A stretch of DNA of 64,000 nt from Alligator mississippiensis (GCF_030867095.1 NC_081828.1:216907978-216971977); one strand, 5' to 3'; counted from the stretch's first letter, positions 46,401 through 55,357 are shown. Notes: generated by a model not told the origin, from the letters alone. Numbers and translations: made by a program.

Positions 46401-49400
46401 TCCAATTTTTGATGAGTTCTAAACAGGAAAACACTGACTAAGTGCTTGACCACAGTAACACCAACAAAGTCACTGAAACCCTTTACTGTAAGGAAGGCCA
46501 CTCAGTGTTGAGAGTCGAAACCTAACTGATCTCCTTTGAAGACTATCACAGCTAAGCAGCTGCTAAACAATGAACGTGGAGGCAAGACCTGAGACCCTTA
46601 TCACATTTGGGCCCTTTCCTTTCTTGTGTCCTTGTGATAAGGTATTTAGCAGAATTTGCAGATTCGTTTAAATCTGACATGGCTGTGCCCTGAGCAACTT
46701 CTGCTACGGCCTCAAACTCTTGCTGCTTGCCCCAGTGTGCACACCATTGGAGCAGAGGAGCAGGGCATCTAGATGAAACTCCTTACCATAAATTTTTCAT
46801 TTAGCTGGGGAGGTCTTCACGACCAAAGCCTTCATTAACATATACCCAATCAATGTGTAGATAGATACACGTCATTAATGACTGTATGTCTGTGATTGTG
46901 AACCTGGGAGGATTGCAGAGTTCAGGACGTGAGGAATTAACGACTGGAAGAAATAAGGAATCCAGCAGGAACTCAGAGGGCCTGGGGTATGGCCTACGTT
47001 CCCCCATTGCCTCCCAGGTATGACTGTGTGTGTGCCTGATCTGAATGCTAGTTAAACTTCTGTTCAGTTTTCTGATAAAAAAGAGGCCCTTTAGAAGAGG
47101 CAGGCATTACTCTCTCTTTACTCCAGAACCCCACCTGACAAAGTAAGCCTCTTTGTTCTGATTTGGGGACAGAGGGTTTCCATCAGATAAAACAACAATG
47201 ACTAGAGCTATGCCTCCTTTATCCCAGCAATATCTGGCCACAAGCATTCCTCTAGTTGAGACACTCATGTTCCCTCTTGGCGGATCAGCATCCTCAGGGG
47301 ATGAGTTAGATTGTACAAAGAGGCTGCAGCAAACAGATGAATTTAGCCCTATGGTGTTTCCAACATGCAGCAACTGTAAGGTGTGGGAGCAAGTCATTTT
47401 GATGAACTAAACCTGATACTTTTCTTGGCCCTATGAAAATTAACATGGTTATGGCCAGCATGGGTTTCAACTGAAATCTGGACAGGACCTAAACATCTCG
47501 AAAGTGGGCCTTGGCATCGTTTCAGAAGAAAACCCTCTCAACTTACAGTTTCTTCTAGCTGCGCAGCTTCACCATAGATATTTGCCACCAGGACAGTATT
47601 GCAGTTTCCTCCTGAAAACAAGCAAGGAGGAGGAATATGATGTGCTCTGTATTGGTTTCCTTCCTGGAAAGTTTTATATTTTACAGTGATTCAAGAAAGA
47701 AAAAGAGAACTAGGGTTTAGTTTGATATTTTTCCCCTCAGTCACCAGTAGTCCCCACATAAAGTAACATACATCAACACGATAGTATGGAATGAGTTAAG
47801 AATACAGGCAACATACGTTTGCTTCCTTATGAGTTTATACTCAGTACATGGCAATGCAAACTGTAAGTGCGGAGAGTGGGGTAAAGCTGAAGGGTAGGAT
47901 TTCACAAACTCTCAGAGCTGGCCTCTTATCCCAGTGAAATCAATAGCGGTTTTGTCACGGAGTTTAACAAGAACTTAATAGGCTAATACTGAGAGCTTTG
48001 GAAAGCCCATCCTACATTTTTACGACTTCAGTTATTAAAACAGATGTCTGCGGCCTGTCTTCAGCTGCTTTCTCTATTCAGATTGTCATTCAGTGTTGCT
48101 AAGGTGGAAGATTTTCCTGCGCATTCCAGATGTAATAGGGCTTTTGGGTTTGTCCTCTGCTGCCAGATGCTGATCATCATCAACTCCTGCTGGGATTAAC
48201 AAGAGCCAAGGACATTTATAGGATCAGAATCTGGAAAGGCTAGTGATGTGCTTTTAAAGTGTTTTCAGCTGAGAAAAGTTTAGCGAGGTTTCTACTGGCT
48301 TGAGTAGCATGAGGTTTGTACCGTATGCATGCCTGGTGTTTCATTAGGGTATGAAAACAGATGTTATATTTGAATAGTGACTAATGCCGTGTTGTCATAG
48401 GTAGGACTATTAGCCTAAAGTTGACTGCATGCTTTTCATCATTGGCCTCTTCTGCCTGTAATAACTGTAACCAAGACATCTTCCAGTTACTCTGGTCAGG
48501 GTTGTTCCAATGCCAGGTCCTTACCTAATGAATCCTTAAGCACATGAGTGAGCTTGCTCTGCCGGAAGGGGATATGGTCCCTCTTCTGATCAGCTAGTGC
48601 AATGATGGCTTGTTCAAGGAATGACAGAGACTTGTTGATGTAGGTGGCTTCTTTCAGAACCTGCCCCTCAGACTGCAACAAAGACCAAAAAAGCAAACCA
48701 TTTCCACAGCACATATTTCTGGGTGAACTGCAGAATGCAGGATACATGTCACTGCATCTGGGGCATGATGGAAGAGGGTTAAAGCAGCTCACTATAGTTC
48801 TAGGAGTGTGAATTTGAGTCCCAGTCTGGACTCAAGCCAACAGCTGAATCCAGCTGACTTAGCCATTCAGGGTATTCACATGGGGAAGTCAAAGAGGGAC
48901 AGACATAATGTCAGCCACGTGTAAGTCACTGGCTACAGAAACTGGCCTGTCTTAACCAGTCTAGACAGACCTCCAGACTTCAAAGGACCTCCACTTTATT
49001 GAGCGTATCAATCATAATAGAAAATGAGGGCTGGAAGGGACCTCAGGAGGTCCCGTCTAGTCCAACCCCTGCTCCAAGCAGGACCAGCCCCAACTACATC
49101 ATCCTAGGCCAGGGCTCTGTCTGACTGGGAAGGGTAATGAGATGAAAACTCCAACACAGATTAAGTAACTATGAGATTACAGCTTCTAAAGGGCTGAAAA
49201 GTGAATTGGAAAGCAAGAAGTAAGTCTGCTAGAAACACTGGCTTTTCTTGCCCTGAAAAGGGAAACCCTCCATCTGTCACAAGGCCCCTGGGGATTTCTT
49301 TGCTGACCCAATATAGATGATCACATGCGAGCTCTGAAAAGGTTTCAGTTGTTGTTCCCTAATGTTCCAAGGTTACTGCCTCAATTCCACGTGATATCAT

Positions 49401-52400
49401 CAGGCACTAAAAAATTTCCACTGGCAGCACAAAGCTGTTGTTCAAAACAGGTTCTTTGGCCAAGTAAAGCTGAATGCTTCCAGCTCCTGCCTGTACTGAG
49501 CCATGACCTTGTTGGAAGGAAGCATGCATCAGGAATCAGATGGGAAGAGTATGGAGACCTACACATCTTCAGATTTCATAGAAGACATTACAGCTACTGA
49601 AAACATTCAAGTTCTTGCTTTAAGGGGACTGTGAAGATCTGTTATTGTTCTTCCTATTCACTGACAAAGGGGTTGATTCTTGTGTCAATCAGGTTTTGAT
49701 AACTCTGCAATTAGTCACTCACATGTAAATATAGCAAAGGGATACTAATAGCTACATCAGGGAGAGCAGCCATGTAGAAGCAGCAGTATCACTGCTCTTT
49801 TCTTCTGGGACTGGTTTCCCCAGAAACAAGCTACAATAAAATTTACTTTTCACAAGTGAAAATCTAAGGCTCATTCACTCCTGAGAACTCCTGTAGCAGT
49901 AAATGGCAAAGGAAATGTGGTTTGGCTGTTTCCATTAACCCTAGTGGGAAAATCTTAAAACTCCACTTTCGTAACTGGACCCACTGCCTAGAAAGAGGGA
50001 CTGTTTTATGTCAGCTTACCCCAGTCTTTCCCAGCCGTTCTGAACCCGCGAGATCAACCAGGGTAATTTTTGAAGTGATGTATTTGGCATCTGACAATAT
50101 CCTGGAATGAGACTGGGGATCGGGGGGGAATAATGTATATCTAATACATCACACGACTGAAGTGCATTATATAACATAAAGCTGTAAATACCCTTAGAGA
50201 GCTGAGTAAAAAATCTTGGAACACTTACTTCAAGATAGATTGTAAAGATGCAATGGGACCTGGAGGAGTTTTTATTCAGAGTGTGCTCAGCTATTACTCT
50301 GTTGGTTTCACCCTGAAAATTAAGTCAGAAAGGGCAGTGGTTTTACGCATAAGACTCAGTAGAATAAATCAAGAGAAAATTATAAATTCACACAGTTAAA
50401 TAAGCATTGTTTGGATCTTTTACATGCAGAGAGAACAACATCATTACTTGCTTATCTCTGGATAAGCTTTCTATCTGAGGAACAAGTGTTATCTGCCTAA
50501 TGCTCTGGGGCACTACTAGTATGATTCTCTAGGGTGTTTTACCACCAATGCCTTTTAAAAGAAAGGTCAGAGTTCCCCGATCTCTCCAAGCAGTCTGGCT
50601 CTCAAAGGAGCAGTCAGGTAAGTCCTATTCTGAGACAATGGCTCAGTCCAAGTTTCAGTTCCACGATAAGCAAGAAGCAAAGAGTTCCCCAAATTCTAAG
50701 TATAACATACAACTACAGTTTTTTTATATGGTAGGAAGGGACCACAAGCAAGTGCTTCAATTAGGGGTAATGTGATTGTTGCTCCACAACAGACTGGTGA
50801 AGCAAGAGGGAAGGAGGCACCTGCCATTGGGATCTAAAGAGGGCTGGCCTGTCTGTGCCTCAAAGGGGCCGAATCTTTGAGAGCTAGAGATGCAGACAGC
50901 TTCACACTAGGGAAAGGAGACCCAAGAACAGGAACTTAGCCAAGCTGTTGTCTTTGGAAAACCTCCTGTGCCACTTTATAGATATGGAAAGAGAAATGCA
51001 GAGAAGAAAGGGCAGGGTTGCCAAATGTCAGCCTCCTGTCCTATGCCCACAATTTGCAGACATGACTAACTGCAGGTGCCATTTACATCACATAGAACAG
51101 ATGATGATGTGCAAAATTATATCTACAGACTGCATCTGCATTTTCCCTGACTGCCAAGTCCTGTGTTTAATCACAACACCACCTTCTTCCTTTCTAAAAA
51201 CAGAGACTGGCCATTGTGTTGGTAACCCGACTGGTTTCTAAGGCTGCTCTTTTTCAGACACCTGATGCAGTCTTGGCAGTTAGAAAGCCAAACAAAAATT
51301 TTCCGGGGCTTCAATCAGTTACTGGTGTGATGTGCTTCCTAGATCTGGAGCTAACAAATTATACATATTCCTGTTGTCTGAACTAAGGAATGTGTGTGTG
51401 ACAGTGGTACAGCTGTATATATGCTCCTGGGATTCACCCACCCACATGGTATAAGACAGTCCCCTCGGTATAACTTACCAAGCAGTCTGCATGCTCTAAG
51501 TGACCCAATGCAGCTTCAGAGAGTGCCACTGGTATCTTTATTTGCTACGGGAGAGTCCTGACTTGGCTCAGGACAGAGAGTAAGCATGCCTCCAGAAAGG
51601 AATGCCAACACAGCCTGGGCAAGGATTTTAGCAGGAAACCAGAGAGACTCCACTGTGGACACTACTGTGACTTCCTGATTATGCTCACTGGGTACTGAAA
51701 ACAAACCACTTTGTGCACTCCCAGTCCTGGGCCCTTATCAGGTGGAGTAGCCTGTTACACCTCAGACAGCTGTGGGGAAGCTGTTTACGTCGCAGGAGCT
51801 GCAGTGGTTGACTTCCATTTCCATTCCACTTCCACTTCCATATTGGCATACCCCTTATTCACGGAGGTCAGCCTTACAGGTGTCTCCCAGGGTGCAATAC
51901 CAGGGGAATCTTCTGGTGGAACTGGGGCTTTTATGCCACTCCAGCATAAAAGGGATGGAGAGAGTTTACAATTTCACCCTAATAATCAGACATCCCAGCT
52001 GCTGCTTGTATCCCTTTGCACCCTCCTGCCCCTTGATCAAATTAATGAAAATAAAAATCTTAAGATAAGAAATAAAAAGAAGGTAATGCGTTTTCTTGCC
52101 TGAAACAGGAGACTTAAAGCATCTTCCTCACAGCTAATGTGATGCACAGACAAGCCCTTCACGTGAGCACCCTGTGGGCCGTCCACTATGCTCATCTGAA
52201 CGTTTCCTGTCGTGTCTCCTGATGCAGTGGACAAAAGATCGAAGAGGGCCTCATTGTAGATTTCCAGGTAGGATATTCGGACAGTGATGGACTGATCGAC
52301 GTGTTTTTCAATTACCCTGAACACCTATGTGGAAAATCAGATGCTTGTCAACAGCAGTCTGAGTTCACAAACAAGGCTTCCAGCTATCTGTGGCTTTGCA

Positions 52401-55352
52401 GAATGCGAAAAACTCTCAGCACACGTGGAGCTACCTCTGAGCTGGATTGCGGGAGGTCTTTTAATAGGATTTGCCACGTGATTCTTGAATTGAAAATATC
52501 ATGCCTTTAAAATGACACCGTGAAAGGTGGGCAGCTAAAATAAAAGTGAAACTGATGTTCTCTGTCCTCTTTAAACAATTCATAAAAGGACACTCCATTT
52601 GCTGACTGGATTGCTTTATTCTAATGGCACAAAAACCATTAACACTAGCTTCAAGAAATATAACTCAAATGAAATTATTCAGAAGGGAATTGAAGACAAG
52701 AAAAATGAGTTAATAAGCTCAAGCACTTTCCGGCAAGGGCTAGTCCTTCTTTATGACTGGAAAGGACCTTGCACACTGTGGAAACTAGTGAAAGCAAGTA
52801 CTATTAATCTCTGTACATGGCAACAGGGCATCTCCCAGCTACAATTTGGTCGTGGGAGGCTATGCCAACCCCACATGCTGTTTATCTGTTGTGCATGGGT
52901 CAGCAGGCTACTGCAGAGATATGCAAGAAACTTGGCTCAATGCAGTGCTCAACTGGCCACCTTTGAGAAGCTGGTAAATTTGTATATCCCAGCCCTCTTA
53001 TGTTTATGATGCAATGGGATGATGCATCAGTCCATTGCAATGCATTATTGCCCCGTCTCACTGAGATGTCACCACTGTCAAGGCACAAGGTCACAGCGTT
53101 CCCATGCAAACTCACCGTGGAACATCATGCTGTGACGCGGATGCAGTACGGGTCCCAAGAGGTCTTTAGGGATCATTTAGCAGCCCCTAAAACTACGTTT
53201 GCACCGTGCATGGCAGTTCTGTTAAAATCAGGGAGCATGGATTGGTGGTGACCCTGATTCTGTAATTGGGGAGTTAACAAACGTTTCAGAACAAGGAAGG
53301 CAGGGGATGTTATGCTAGATGTATTAATGTTATCCCTTCTTTTACTCTTTCCTCATTTAAATCTTTGGTACCTGTTGTATAGCTCGGAGTATGATCCCTC
53401 GATGCTGGTAGTTTTTACCTGGTCCTGTCATGGTATACGTTTTACCAGCTCCTGTTTGTCCATAGCATATAATTGTGCCTAAAAAAGTTTCAAATAAGGA
53501 ATAAACTCAGTAGAACTTGTTCATTTCTCAAATGTAACTTCACAGAGATCCCATCCTCAGACAGGGAACTCCACTAATTCTTAAAATACTTAATTATTAG
53601 CAAGAAAAATTACCATTATAGCCACCCAGCGCTTCAGACACCAACTCTGTTGCTACTGCTTCATAAACTGAGTCCTGTGATGCATTGTGAAGAACACCAT
53701 CCAATTTAAAGGACCAATCAGTCTGTTTGTTATTGACAACTTCTTTCTTAATGTCTCTCTTGATGGAGAGATCTATGCTCTATGAAGACAAAGACGAAAA
53801 GGATGACCTCTATATAATACCAGGCTGTAAAACAACCTTCAAAGGAAAAAATAATTAAATACAATACACAAAGATAAATGGAAAACAGGACAAAATGTAA
53901 TGTGGGTTCAGCAAAGAGAGGTTGTGGCAGACTATCCCAATATTCTTCTTTGATGAAATAGCTGATAGTTTAGACTAGAGAAGTATGGTGAACTAATCTC
54001 TCAGGACTCAGTATCACAAGGGGAATTACCAGCTTAGCTGGAGAAGATGAGGGTCAATACAAGAATTGTAAGATGGGTAAGAAACTGAATGAAGGGGAGA
54101 TGAGAACAGGCTATGCTGAAACAAGAACTATCAGGCTAGAAGGGAGGTAACTAGTAGCATTCCTCAGGGCCTGGTCTTGGGACCGATCTTGTGCAATATT
54201 TTCATTAACAAATTTGGTCCCTAAAAGCTGAAGTGGGCTAATAAAATTTGCAGGTGACAAAAAGGTGGGAAGCAATGCCAAGACAGAGGAGGATCAGAAT
54301 GTCATAGGAATGATTGAATGGCTTTGCAGATTGGTGTAAGATAAAGGGGAAAAGATGTACTAGTACAGAGAGCAAGGCCATGTATTTCCACACTAATAAC
54401 AAAAATCTCTGCTAAAAATAGGAGGATCATGGTTTGGAAATGACAGAGAAGGAAAAAGATGTAAATATATTAGTCAGTCATAGGAGGATGCTAATTTGCA
54501 AGCATGATGTGGTCAGGAGAAAGGTAAATGCAATCCTTGGAGGTCTCCAGTGAAGTCACTCCACCAGGAGGAAGGACGTATGTGGCATGAGTTAGATCTC
54601 ACCCGGAATACCATACACAATTCCGGTTACCCATATTCATGACAGGGGAATTCAAACTGGAACAGGTGCAGAGAAGGACTATTAAAATAACCAGGGAAAT
54701 GGAGAATCTATCTCACGAGCTGAGACTAAAAGAATGTGGCTCGTTAGCCTAACTAAATGAAGGCTGAGAGGGGACACGATTGCTCTTATGGCAGGGCTCA
54801 GCAGCAAGGGAGAAAAGCTTCTTTAAGCAAAAGGACAACATTGACAGAAGTACAAACGAGTACATGAGTACGTATCTGGAGTATAGATTTAGGCTGGAAA
54901 TCAGAAGAAGGTTTCTAACCTATCAGAGGAGTGACATTCTGGAACAGGCTTCTCATAGAACTGGTAGGAACAAATAAGCAACTTAATTAGCATTAAAATA
55001 AATCAATGAAGAGGCGTATATGACTTGTTTGCCTGCAGTGGCAAGGAACTAGACTTGAGAATCAGGAGATTCCTTCTGGTTTCAGGTCCTATATTCCTGA
55101 GAACATCGATGTACCATAATAACAGAAACTGGAGGAAACTCATCCTGGGCGTGAATCCATTGATAGTAACACTCCACAGTTGTTCCTCATCTCTACTGGC
55201 TCAATGTCAATCAAAATCCAGGCCCTTGATGCTCATGGCATTTATTGTTCCTTTACCTTGTTGTCTGGCCCAAACCTGATTACATCTTGAGGAAAATCAG
55301 CTGTTGGCTTGACTCGCACAAAAGCACGGACTTTTCTTCTTACTGCACTCAT
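13303..55352 (-). CDS. KIF9: KIF9, kinesin-9 family motor protein (complete coding region)
   Basis: Nineteen in-phase coding exons, 773 codons plus a possible 25-codon read-through end (human KIF9 is ~790). Exons in transcript order: 55352-55257, 53779-53614, 53478-53372, 52324-52100, 50312-50229, 50112-50020, 48672-48525, 47611-47547, 45005-44928, 43264-43196, 42725-42621, 39824-39769, 38179-38089, 34970-34837, 27108-26917, 19407-19199, 17683-17504, 16091-15976, 13485-13381. Seen: P-loop [11 protein letters not shown], switch I NKNSSRSH, switch [14 protein letters not shown], then heptad-rich stalk segments ([26 protein letters not shown]). Residues track human KIF9 throughout. Family knowledge: kinesin-9 works in motile cilia and flagella, on the central-pair/axonemal microtubules. 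It uses one GC-AG intron. Confidence is high for identity, lower for the last residues. Confidence 0.95.
13486..15975 (-). other. KIF9: KIF9 intron, nothing recognised
   Basis: 2.5-kb intron between the last two recognised coding exons. Open frames here (for example 14336-14677, 15075-15413) are short and lack motifs. Confidence 0.5.
15976..16091 (-). CDS. KIF9: KIF9 coding exon 18
   Basis: It encodes [20 protein letters not shown] and then [17 protein letters not shown], the conserved tail of KIF9. Acceptor CTTTCAG, donor GTGAGT. Confidence 0.94.
17150..17312 (-). mobile_element. Old CR1 LINE fragment
   Basis: The minus strand reads [20 protein letters not shown], the decayed CR1 ORF2 C-terminus ([18 protein letters not shown]). 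Confidence 0.7.
17504..17683 (-). CDS. KIF9: KIF9 coding exon 17
   Basis: 60 codons with [20 protein letters not shown] and [17 protein letters not shown], the KIF9 C-terminal coiled coil. Acceptor CCCTGCAG, donor GTACAT. Confidence 0.94.
17890..18805 (+). mobile_element. CR1 LINE fragment with partial reverse transcriptase
   Basis: Plus-strand frames contain [20 protein letters not shown] and a FADD box, then [20 protein letters not shown] and [18 protein letters not shown], followed by the CR1 3' UTR ending near ACTATAAAACT. Two frameshifts; 5' truncated within the RT palm. Confidence 0.92.
19199..19407 (-). CDS. KIF9: KIF9 coding exon 16 (stalk coiled coil)
   Basis: It encodes [20 protein letters not shown] and then a long charged helix to [10 protein letters not shown]. 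Very close to mammalian KIF9 at [10 protein letters not shown]. Acceptor GATGCAG, donor GTGAGC. It is separated from exon 15 by a 7.5-kb repeat-rich intron. Confidence 0.94.
20312..20545. mobile_element. hAT-type MITE, GCAGAGCAGCAGAT family
   Basis: Starts CAGGGGTAGCCAACCTGTGG, a common hAT terminus, and ends GGGTGGGCCCTCACC. Candidate target duplication GTGTAAGA / ATCTAAGA (6 of 8). The interior shares the repeated GCAGAGCAGCAGAT text with 2418-2640. Confidence 0.6.
20998..21121. repeat. Long foldback (hairpin) repeat
   Basis: The left arm (CATGTGTATTACCCCCCTGC onward, to ~21053) is the near-complete inverse of the right arm (~21064-21121, ending GGGGCTTAATACACGTG). Arms are ~55 bases with a ~10-base loop. 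Likely a MITE or foldback transposon; no coding content. Confidence 0.8.
21265..21797 (+). mobile_element. CR1 LINE 3' fragment
   Basis: Plus strand encodes [30 protein letters not shown] and VDKALAGML, then the CR1 tail with GGGGCAGGACTAGATGTGACC. 5' truncated and frameshifted. Confidence 0.9.
22320..22555 (+). mobile_element. CR1 LINE 3' fragment (old)
   Basis: Contains CAATTTAGGCTGGCGATTAG, the GAGCAGGAGGCTGGACTAGATG box and CCCTTCCAGCCCTAGTTTCC, the usual CR1 3' end. Confidence 0.8.
22556..24229. other. KIF9: KIF9 intron, no element recognised
   Basis: No recognisable gene or repeat between the CR1 piece and the minisatellite; open frames are short and motif-free. Confidence 0.4.
24230..24415. 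repeat. Degenerate ~43-bp tandem repeat
   Basis: Four to five imperfect copies of a unit like GTTGATATAACAAAAGCCTT plus TCTAGGACTTT, drifting from copy to copy (TCTTTCTAGGACTTAGG, TCTCTAGGATTTTTG, CTTTCTTAGCTTCATG, CTTTCAAACTTTTAATG). Confidence 0.6.
25240..25640 (-). mobile_element. CR1 LINE 3' fragment
   Basis: The plus strand reads the inverse CR1 tail (CCCCCTGCTCAAGGCAGGAT), and the minus strand encodes [20 protein letters not shown]. 5' truncated. Confidence 0.85.
26320..26745 (+). mobile_element. Probable solo LTR of an endogenous retrovirus or LTR element
   Basis: Promoter-like TATAAAAAAGGGG at ~26513, poly(A) signal AATAAA at ~26659 and again at ~26716, and a CT-rich GGGCTCTTTCTGGCA between them. 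This U3-R-U5-like order has no adjoining gag/pol frames. Ends and target duplication were not resolved, so the call and limits are tentative. Confidence 0.45.
26917..27108 (-). CDS. KIF9: KIF9 coding exon 15 (low-complexity linker)
   Basis: 64 codons, polar and charged, starting [12 protein letters not shown] and ending [12 protein letters not shown]. Poorly conserved linker of the tail, identified by position, phase and KEG/SIE matches to KIF9. Acceptor CTCCTAG, donor GTAACT. Confidence 0.85.
27588..27901. mobile_element. Non-autonomous hAT element, 314 bp
   Basis: Starts CAGTGATTCTCAA, ends TTAAGAAGACTG (inverse of CAGTCTTCTTAA). Flanks GTTTAAGA (27580-27587) and GTCTAAGA (27902-27909) are an 8-bp target duplication with one change. 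Inner repeats GGTGCCTTGAA/GGTGCCTCGAA near the right end. Confidence 0.82.
28830..29163 (-). mobile_element. CR1 LINE 3' fragment
   Basis: The plus strand carries the inverse CR1 tail (GGTCCAACCCCCTGCTCCAA) and the inverse of the ORF2 end. It abuts the Penelope-like element directly at 29164. Confidence 0.88.
30445..32670 (+). mobile_element. CR1 LINE inserted in the Penelope-like element, itself interrupted
   Basis: Plus strand 30494-31075 encodes [33 protein letters not shown] and [18 protein letters not shown] frameshift near 31072 and stops at ~31267 and ~31518 break the RT (FADDTKLWG at ~31417). ORF2 ends near 32220. The last ~40 bases of its 3' UTR (ACGAGGTCCCTTCCAGCCC) resume at ~32629 after a nested CR1. 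Confidence 0.9.
32265..32628 (-). mobile_element. Young CR1 3' fragment nested tail-to-tail in another CR1
   Basis: The minus strand encodes [20 protein letters not shown] and [18 protein letters not shown], nearly identical to the C-terminus of the 35913-37664 copy. Its tail ATTCATAGATTCACAGATTC sits at 32267-32290. Confidence 0.9.
33510..34059. mobile_element. Tigger/mariner-like MITE, 550 bp, TA target site
   Basis: Termini CAGGCAGTCCTTGGATTTAT and the inverse of CAGGCAATCCTTGACTTAC form ~24-bp terminal inverted repeats, flanked by TA at 33508-33509 and 34060-34061. No transposase frame; interior AT-rich with tandem CTTTTTGAAxxGCTCTTG. Confidence 0.82.
34837..34970 (-). CDS. KIF9: KIF9 coding exon 14
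   Basis: It encodes [20 protein letters not shown] followed by a basic stretch ([10 protein letters not shown]). Acceptor TTTGTAG, donor GTGAGC. Confidence 0.9.
35840..37758 (+). mobile_element. Young CR1 LINE, 5' truncated, intact RT frame
   Basis: An unbroken frame, 35913-37664 (583 codons), covers the whole reverse transcriptase: [65 protein letters not shown], and the catalytic FADDTKL at 36861-36881, then [20 protein letters not shown] and the C-terminal [17 protein letters not shown]. The upstream endonuclease domain is missing. The element ends in TATGAATCTATGAATCTATG. A 20-bp tandem duplication (35854-35873 and 35874-35893) lies at the 5' junction. Confidence 0.95.
38089..38179 (-). 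CDS. KIF9: KIF9 coding exon 13
   Basis: It encodes [20 protein letters not shown] followed by [10 protein letters not shown], typical of KIF9. Acceptor CCCCCTAG, donor GTAGGG. Confidence 0.92.
38593..38730 (-). mobile_element. CR1 LINE 3' end fragment
   Basis: The plus strand reads GAAGGGACCTCCAGAACTCA and CAACCCCCTGCCTGAGGCAG, the inverse CR1 3' terminus. Confidence 0.75.
39528..39545. repeat. (GAT)n microsatellite
   Basis: Six uninterrupted GAT/TGA units in a KIF9 intron. Confidence 0.9.
39769..39824 (-). CDS. KIF9: KIF9 coding exon 12
   Basis: 56-bp exon, [18 protein letters not shown], ending two bases into a Ser codon. Acceptor CCCTAG, donor GTAAGA. Confidence 0.88.
39957..41540. repeat. 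Unassigned GC-rich repeat-like block with minisatellite
   Basis: GC-rich 1.6-kb block starting TGTGGCAAAGTGGGGC in an AT-richer intron. It has internal duplications: GTGG(C/T)...GCC(A/G)TGCCTGGCCCC at ~40771 and ~40832, and CCACACACCT(T/C)(A/C)CCC at ~41249 and ~41369. It resembles an LTR or composite repeat, but no paired ends were found. The reading frames are repeat-driven, not genes. Confidence 0.4.
40531..40742. repeat. Minisatellite, ~8 units of 25-31 bp
   Basis: Units start CCCCCTCACTGGGGCTC and continue with CACATCTCTG-like text; successive copies vary (TTGCTGGGG, CACTGGTG, CATGGGG, CACTTGGGG). Confidence 0.85.
41541..42620 (-). other. KIF9: KIF9 intron, nothing recognised
   Basis: Ordinary intron sequence 3' of exon 11; no motif-bearing frame or clear repeat. 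Confidence 0.5.
42621..42725 (-). CDS. KIF9: KIF9 coding exon 11
   Basis: 35 codons with [20 protein letters not shown] and LEGAIDEID, a KIF9-specific stretch after the neck. Acceptor TTCCTAG, donor GTGAGT. Confidence 0.92.
43196..43264 (-). CDS. KIF9: KIF9 coding exon 10 (neck coiled coil)
   Basis: 23 codons, [20 protein letters not shown]: heptad pattern of hydrophobics, matching the coiled coil after the KIF9 motor. Acceptor GCTAG, donor GTAAGG. Confidence 0.9.
43767..44051. mobile_element. Candidate MITE, 285 bp
   Basis: Left end ACGCATCTACATGTGCAC and right end inverse CACGTCTCCATGTTCA are imperfect inverted repeats. Flanking CCTTTGG occurs at 43760-43766 and 44052-44058 as a probable 7-bp target duplication. 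The subterminal TTAATGCGCATTA/TTAATGCACATTA are also inverted. Confidence 0.65.
44375..44690 (-). mobile_element. Old CR1 LINE 3' fragment
   Basis: The plus strand shows GGGCTGGAGGGGCTCAAAGA, CAGCTCCCTGCTCAAGACAG and CTTCCCTGCTGCAATGTAAG, the inverse CR1 end. Strongly diverged. Confidence 0.75.
44928..45005 (-). CDS. KIF9: KIF9 coding exon 9 (end of motor domain)
   Basis: 26 codons, [20 protein letters not shown]: the kinesin LxFA(S/A)R helix alpha-6 and neck-linker junction. Acceptor TTTTTCAG, donor GTGGGT. Confidence 0.93.
45006..47546 (-). other. KIF9: KIF9 intron, mostly unassigned
   Basis: 2.5-kb intron between coding exons 8 and 9. It holds a short ancient repeat piece at 45245-45300; otherwise nothing recognised. 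Confidence 0.5.
47547..47611 (-). CDS. KIF9: KIF9 coding exon 8
   Basis: Short exon encoding [20 protein letters not shown]. Acceptor TTTTCAG, donor GTAAGT; phase matches both neighbours. Confidence 0.92.
47612..48524 (-). other. KIF9: KIF9 intron, nothing recognised
   Basis: 913-bp intron with no repeat or motif identified. Confidence 0.55.
48525..48672 (-). CDS. KIF9: KIF9 coding exon 7
   Basis: It encodes [16 protein letters not shown] and [18 protein letters not shown], the microtubule-binding L12/alpha-5 region of kinesin motors. Donor GTAAGG, one base into Gly. Confidence 0.96.
49015..49128 (-). mobile_element. CR1 LINE 3' end fragment
   Basis: The plus strand reads GGGCTGGAAGGGACCTCAGG and CCAACCCCTGCTCCAAGCAG, the inverse CR1 terminus; only ~115 bases remain. 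Confidence 0.82.
50020..50112 (-). CDS. KIF9: KIF9 coding exon 6 (switch II)
   Basis: 31 codons with [20 protein letters not shown] is the kinesin switch II. Acceptor CCCCAG, donor GTAAGC. Confidence 0.96.
50229..50312 (-). CDS. KIF9: KIF9 coding exon 5 (switch I)
   Basis: 28 codons: [20 protein letters not shown] and CIFTIYLE. NxxSSRSH is the kinesin switch I that senses the ATP gamma-phosphate. Donor GTAAGT. Confidence 0.96.
50313..52099 (-). other. KIF9: KIF9 intron 4 (GC-AG), nothing else recognised
   Basis: 1.8-kb intron that opens with GCAAGA instead of GTAAGA and closes at TTTTCAG. No repeat family identified. Confidence 0.6.
52100..52324 (-). CDS. KIF9: KIF9 coding exon 4 (GC donor)
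   Basis: 75 codons with the kinesin motif [15 protein letters not shown] and the loop [20 protein letters not shown]. It opens at GTG (VFRV), continuing the previous exon. The 3' splice donor reads CAG then GCAAGA: a GC-AG intron, needed because the next exon begins with a whole Gly codon. Confidence 0.93.
52325..53371 (-). other. KIF9: KIF9 intron, nothing recognised
   Basis: About 1 kb between exons 3 and 4; no repeat or gene identified. The open frame at 52599-53009 lacks motifs. Confidence 0.5.
53372..53478 (-). CDS. KIF9: KIF9 coding exon 3 (P-loop)
   Basis: It encodes [18 protein letters not shown], the Walker A ATP-binding loop of kinesins, followed by [13 protein letters not shown]. 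Acceptor TTTTTTAG, donor GTACCA. Confidence 0.96.
53614..53779 (-). CDS. KIF9: KIF9 coding exon 2
   Basis: It encodes [20 protein letters not shown], the kinesin segment before the P-loop, and ends in GGYNG. Acceptor TCATAG, donor GTAATT, one base into Gly. Confidence 0.93.
54130..55000 (+). mobile_element. Ancient CR1/L3-type LINE fragment
   Basis: Plus strand shows decayed RT text ([26 protein letters not shown]) and the later CR1-like phrase CAGGTGCAGAGAAGGACTAT with [16 protein letters not shown]. Far more diverged than the other CR1 copies. Confidence 0.75.
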
Positions 55353-55357
55353 TGTGT
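55257..55357 (-). CDS. KIF9: KIF9 first coding exon
   Basis: The ATG is at 55352-55350. Only five UTR bases (ACACA) separate it from an acceptor TCTTTTAG, so at least one non-coding exon lies upstream. It encodes [20 protein letters not shown], the kinesin first beta strand with RVKP. Donor GTAAAG. Confidence 0.92.
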
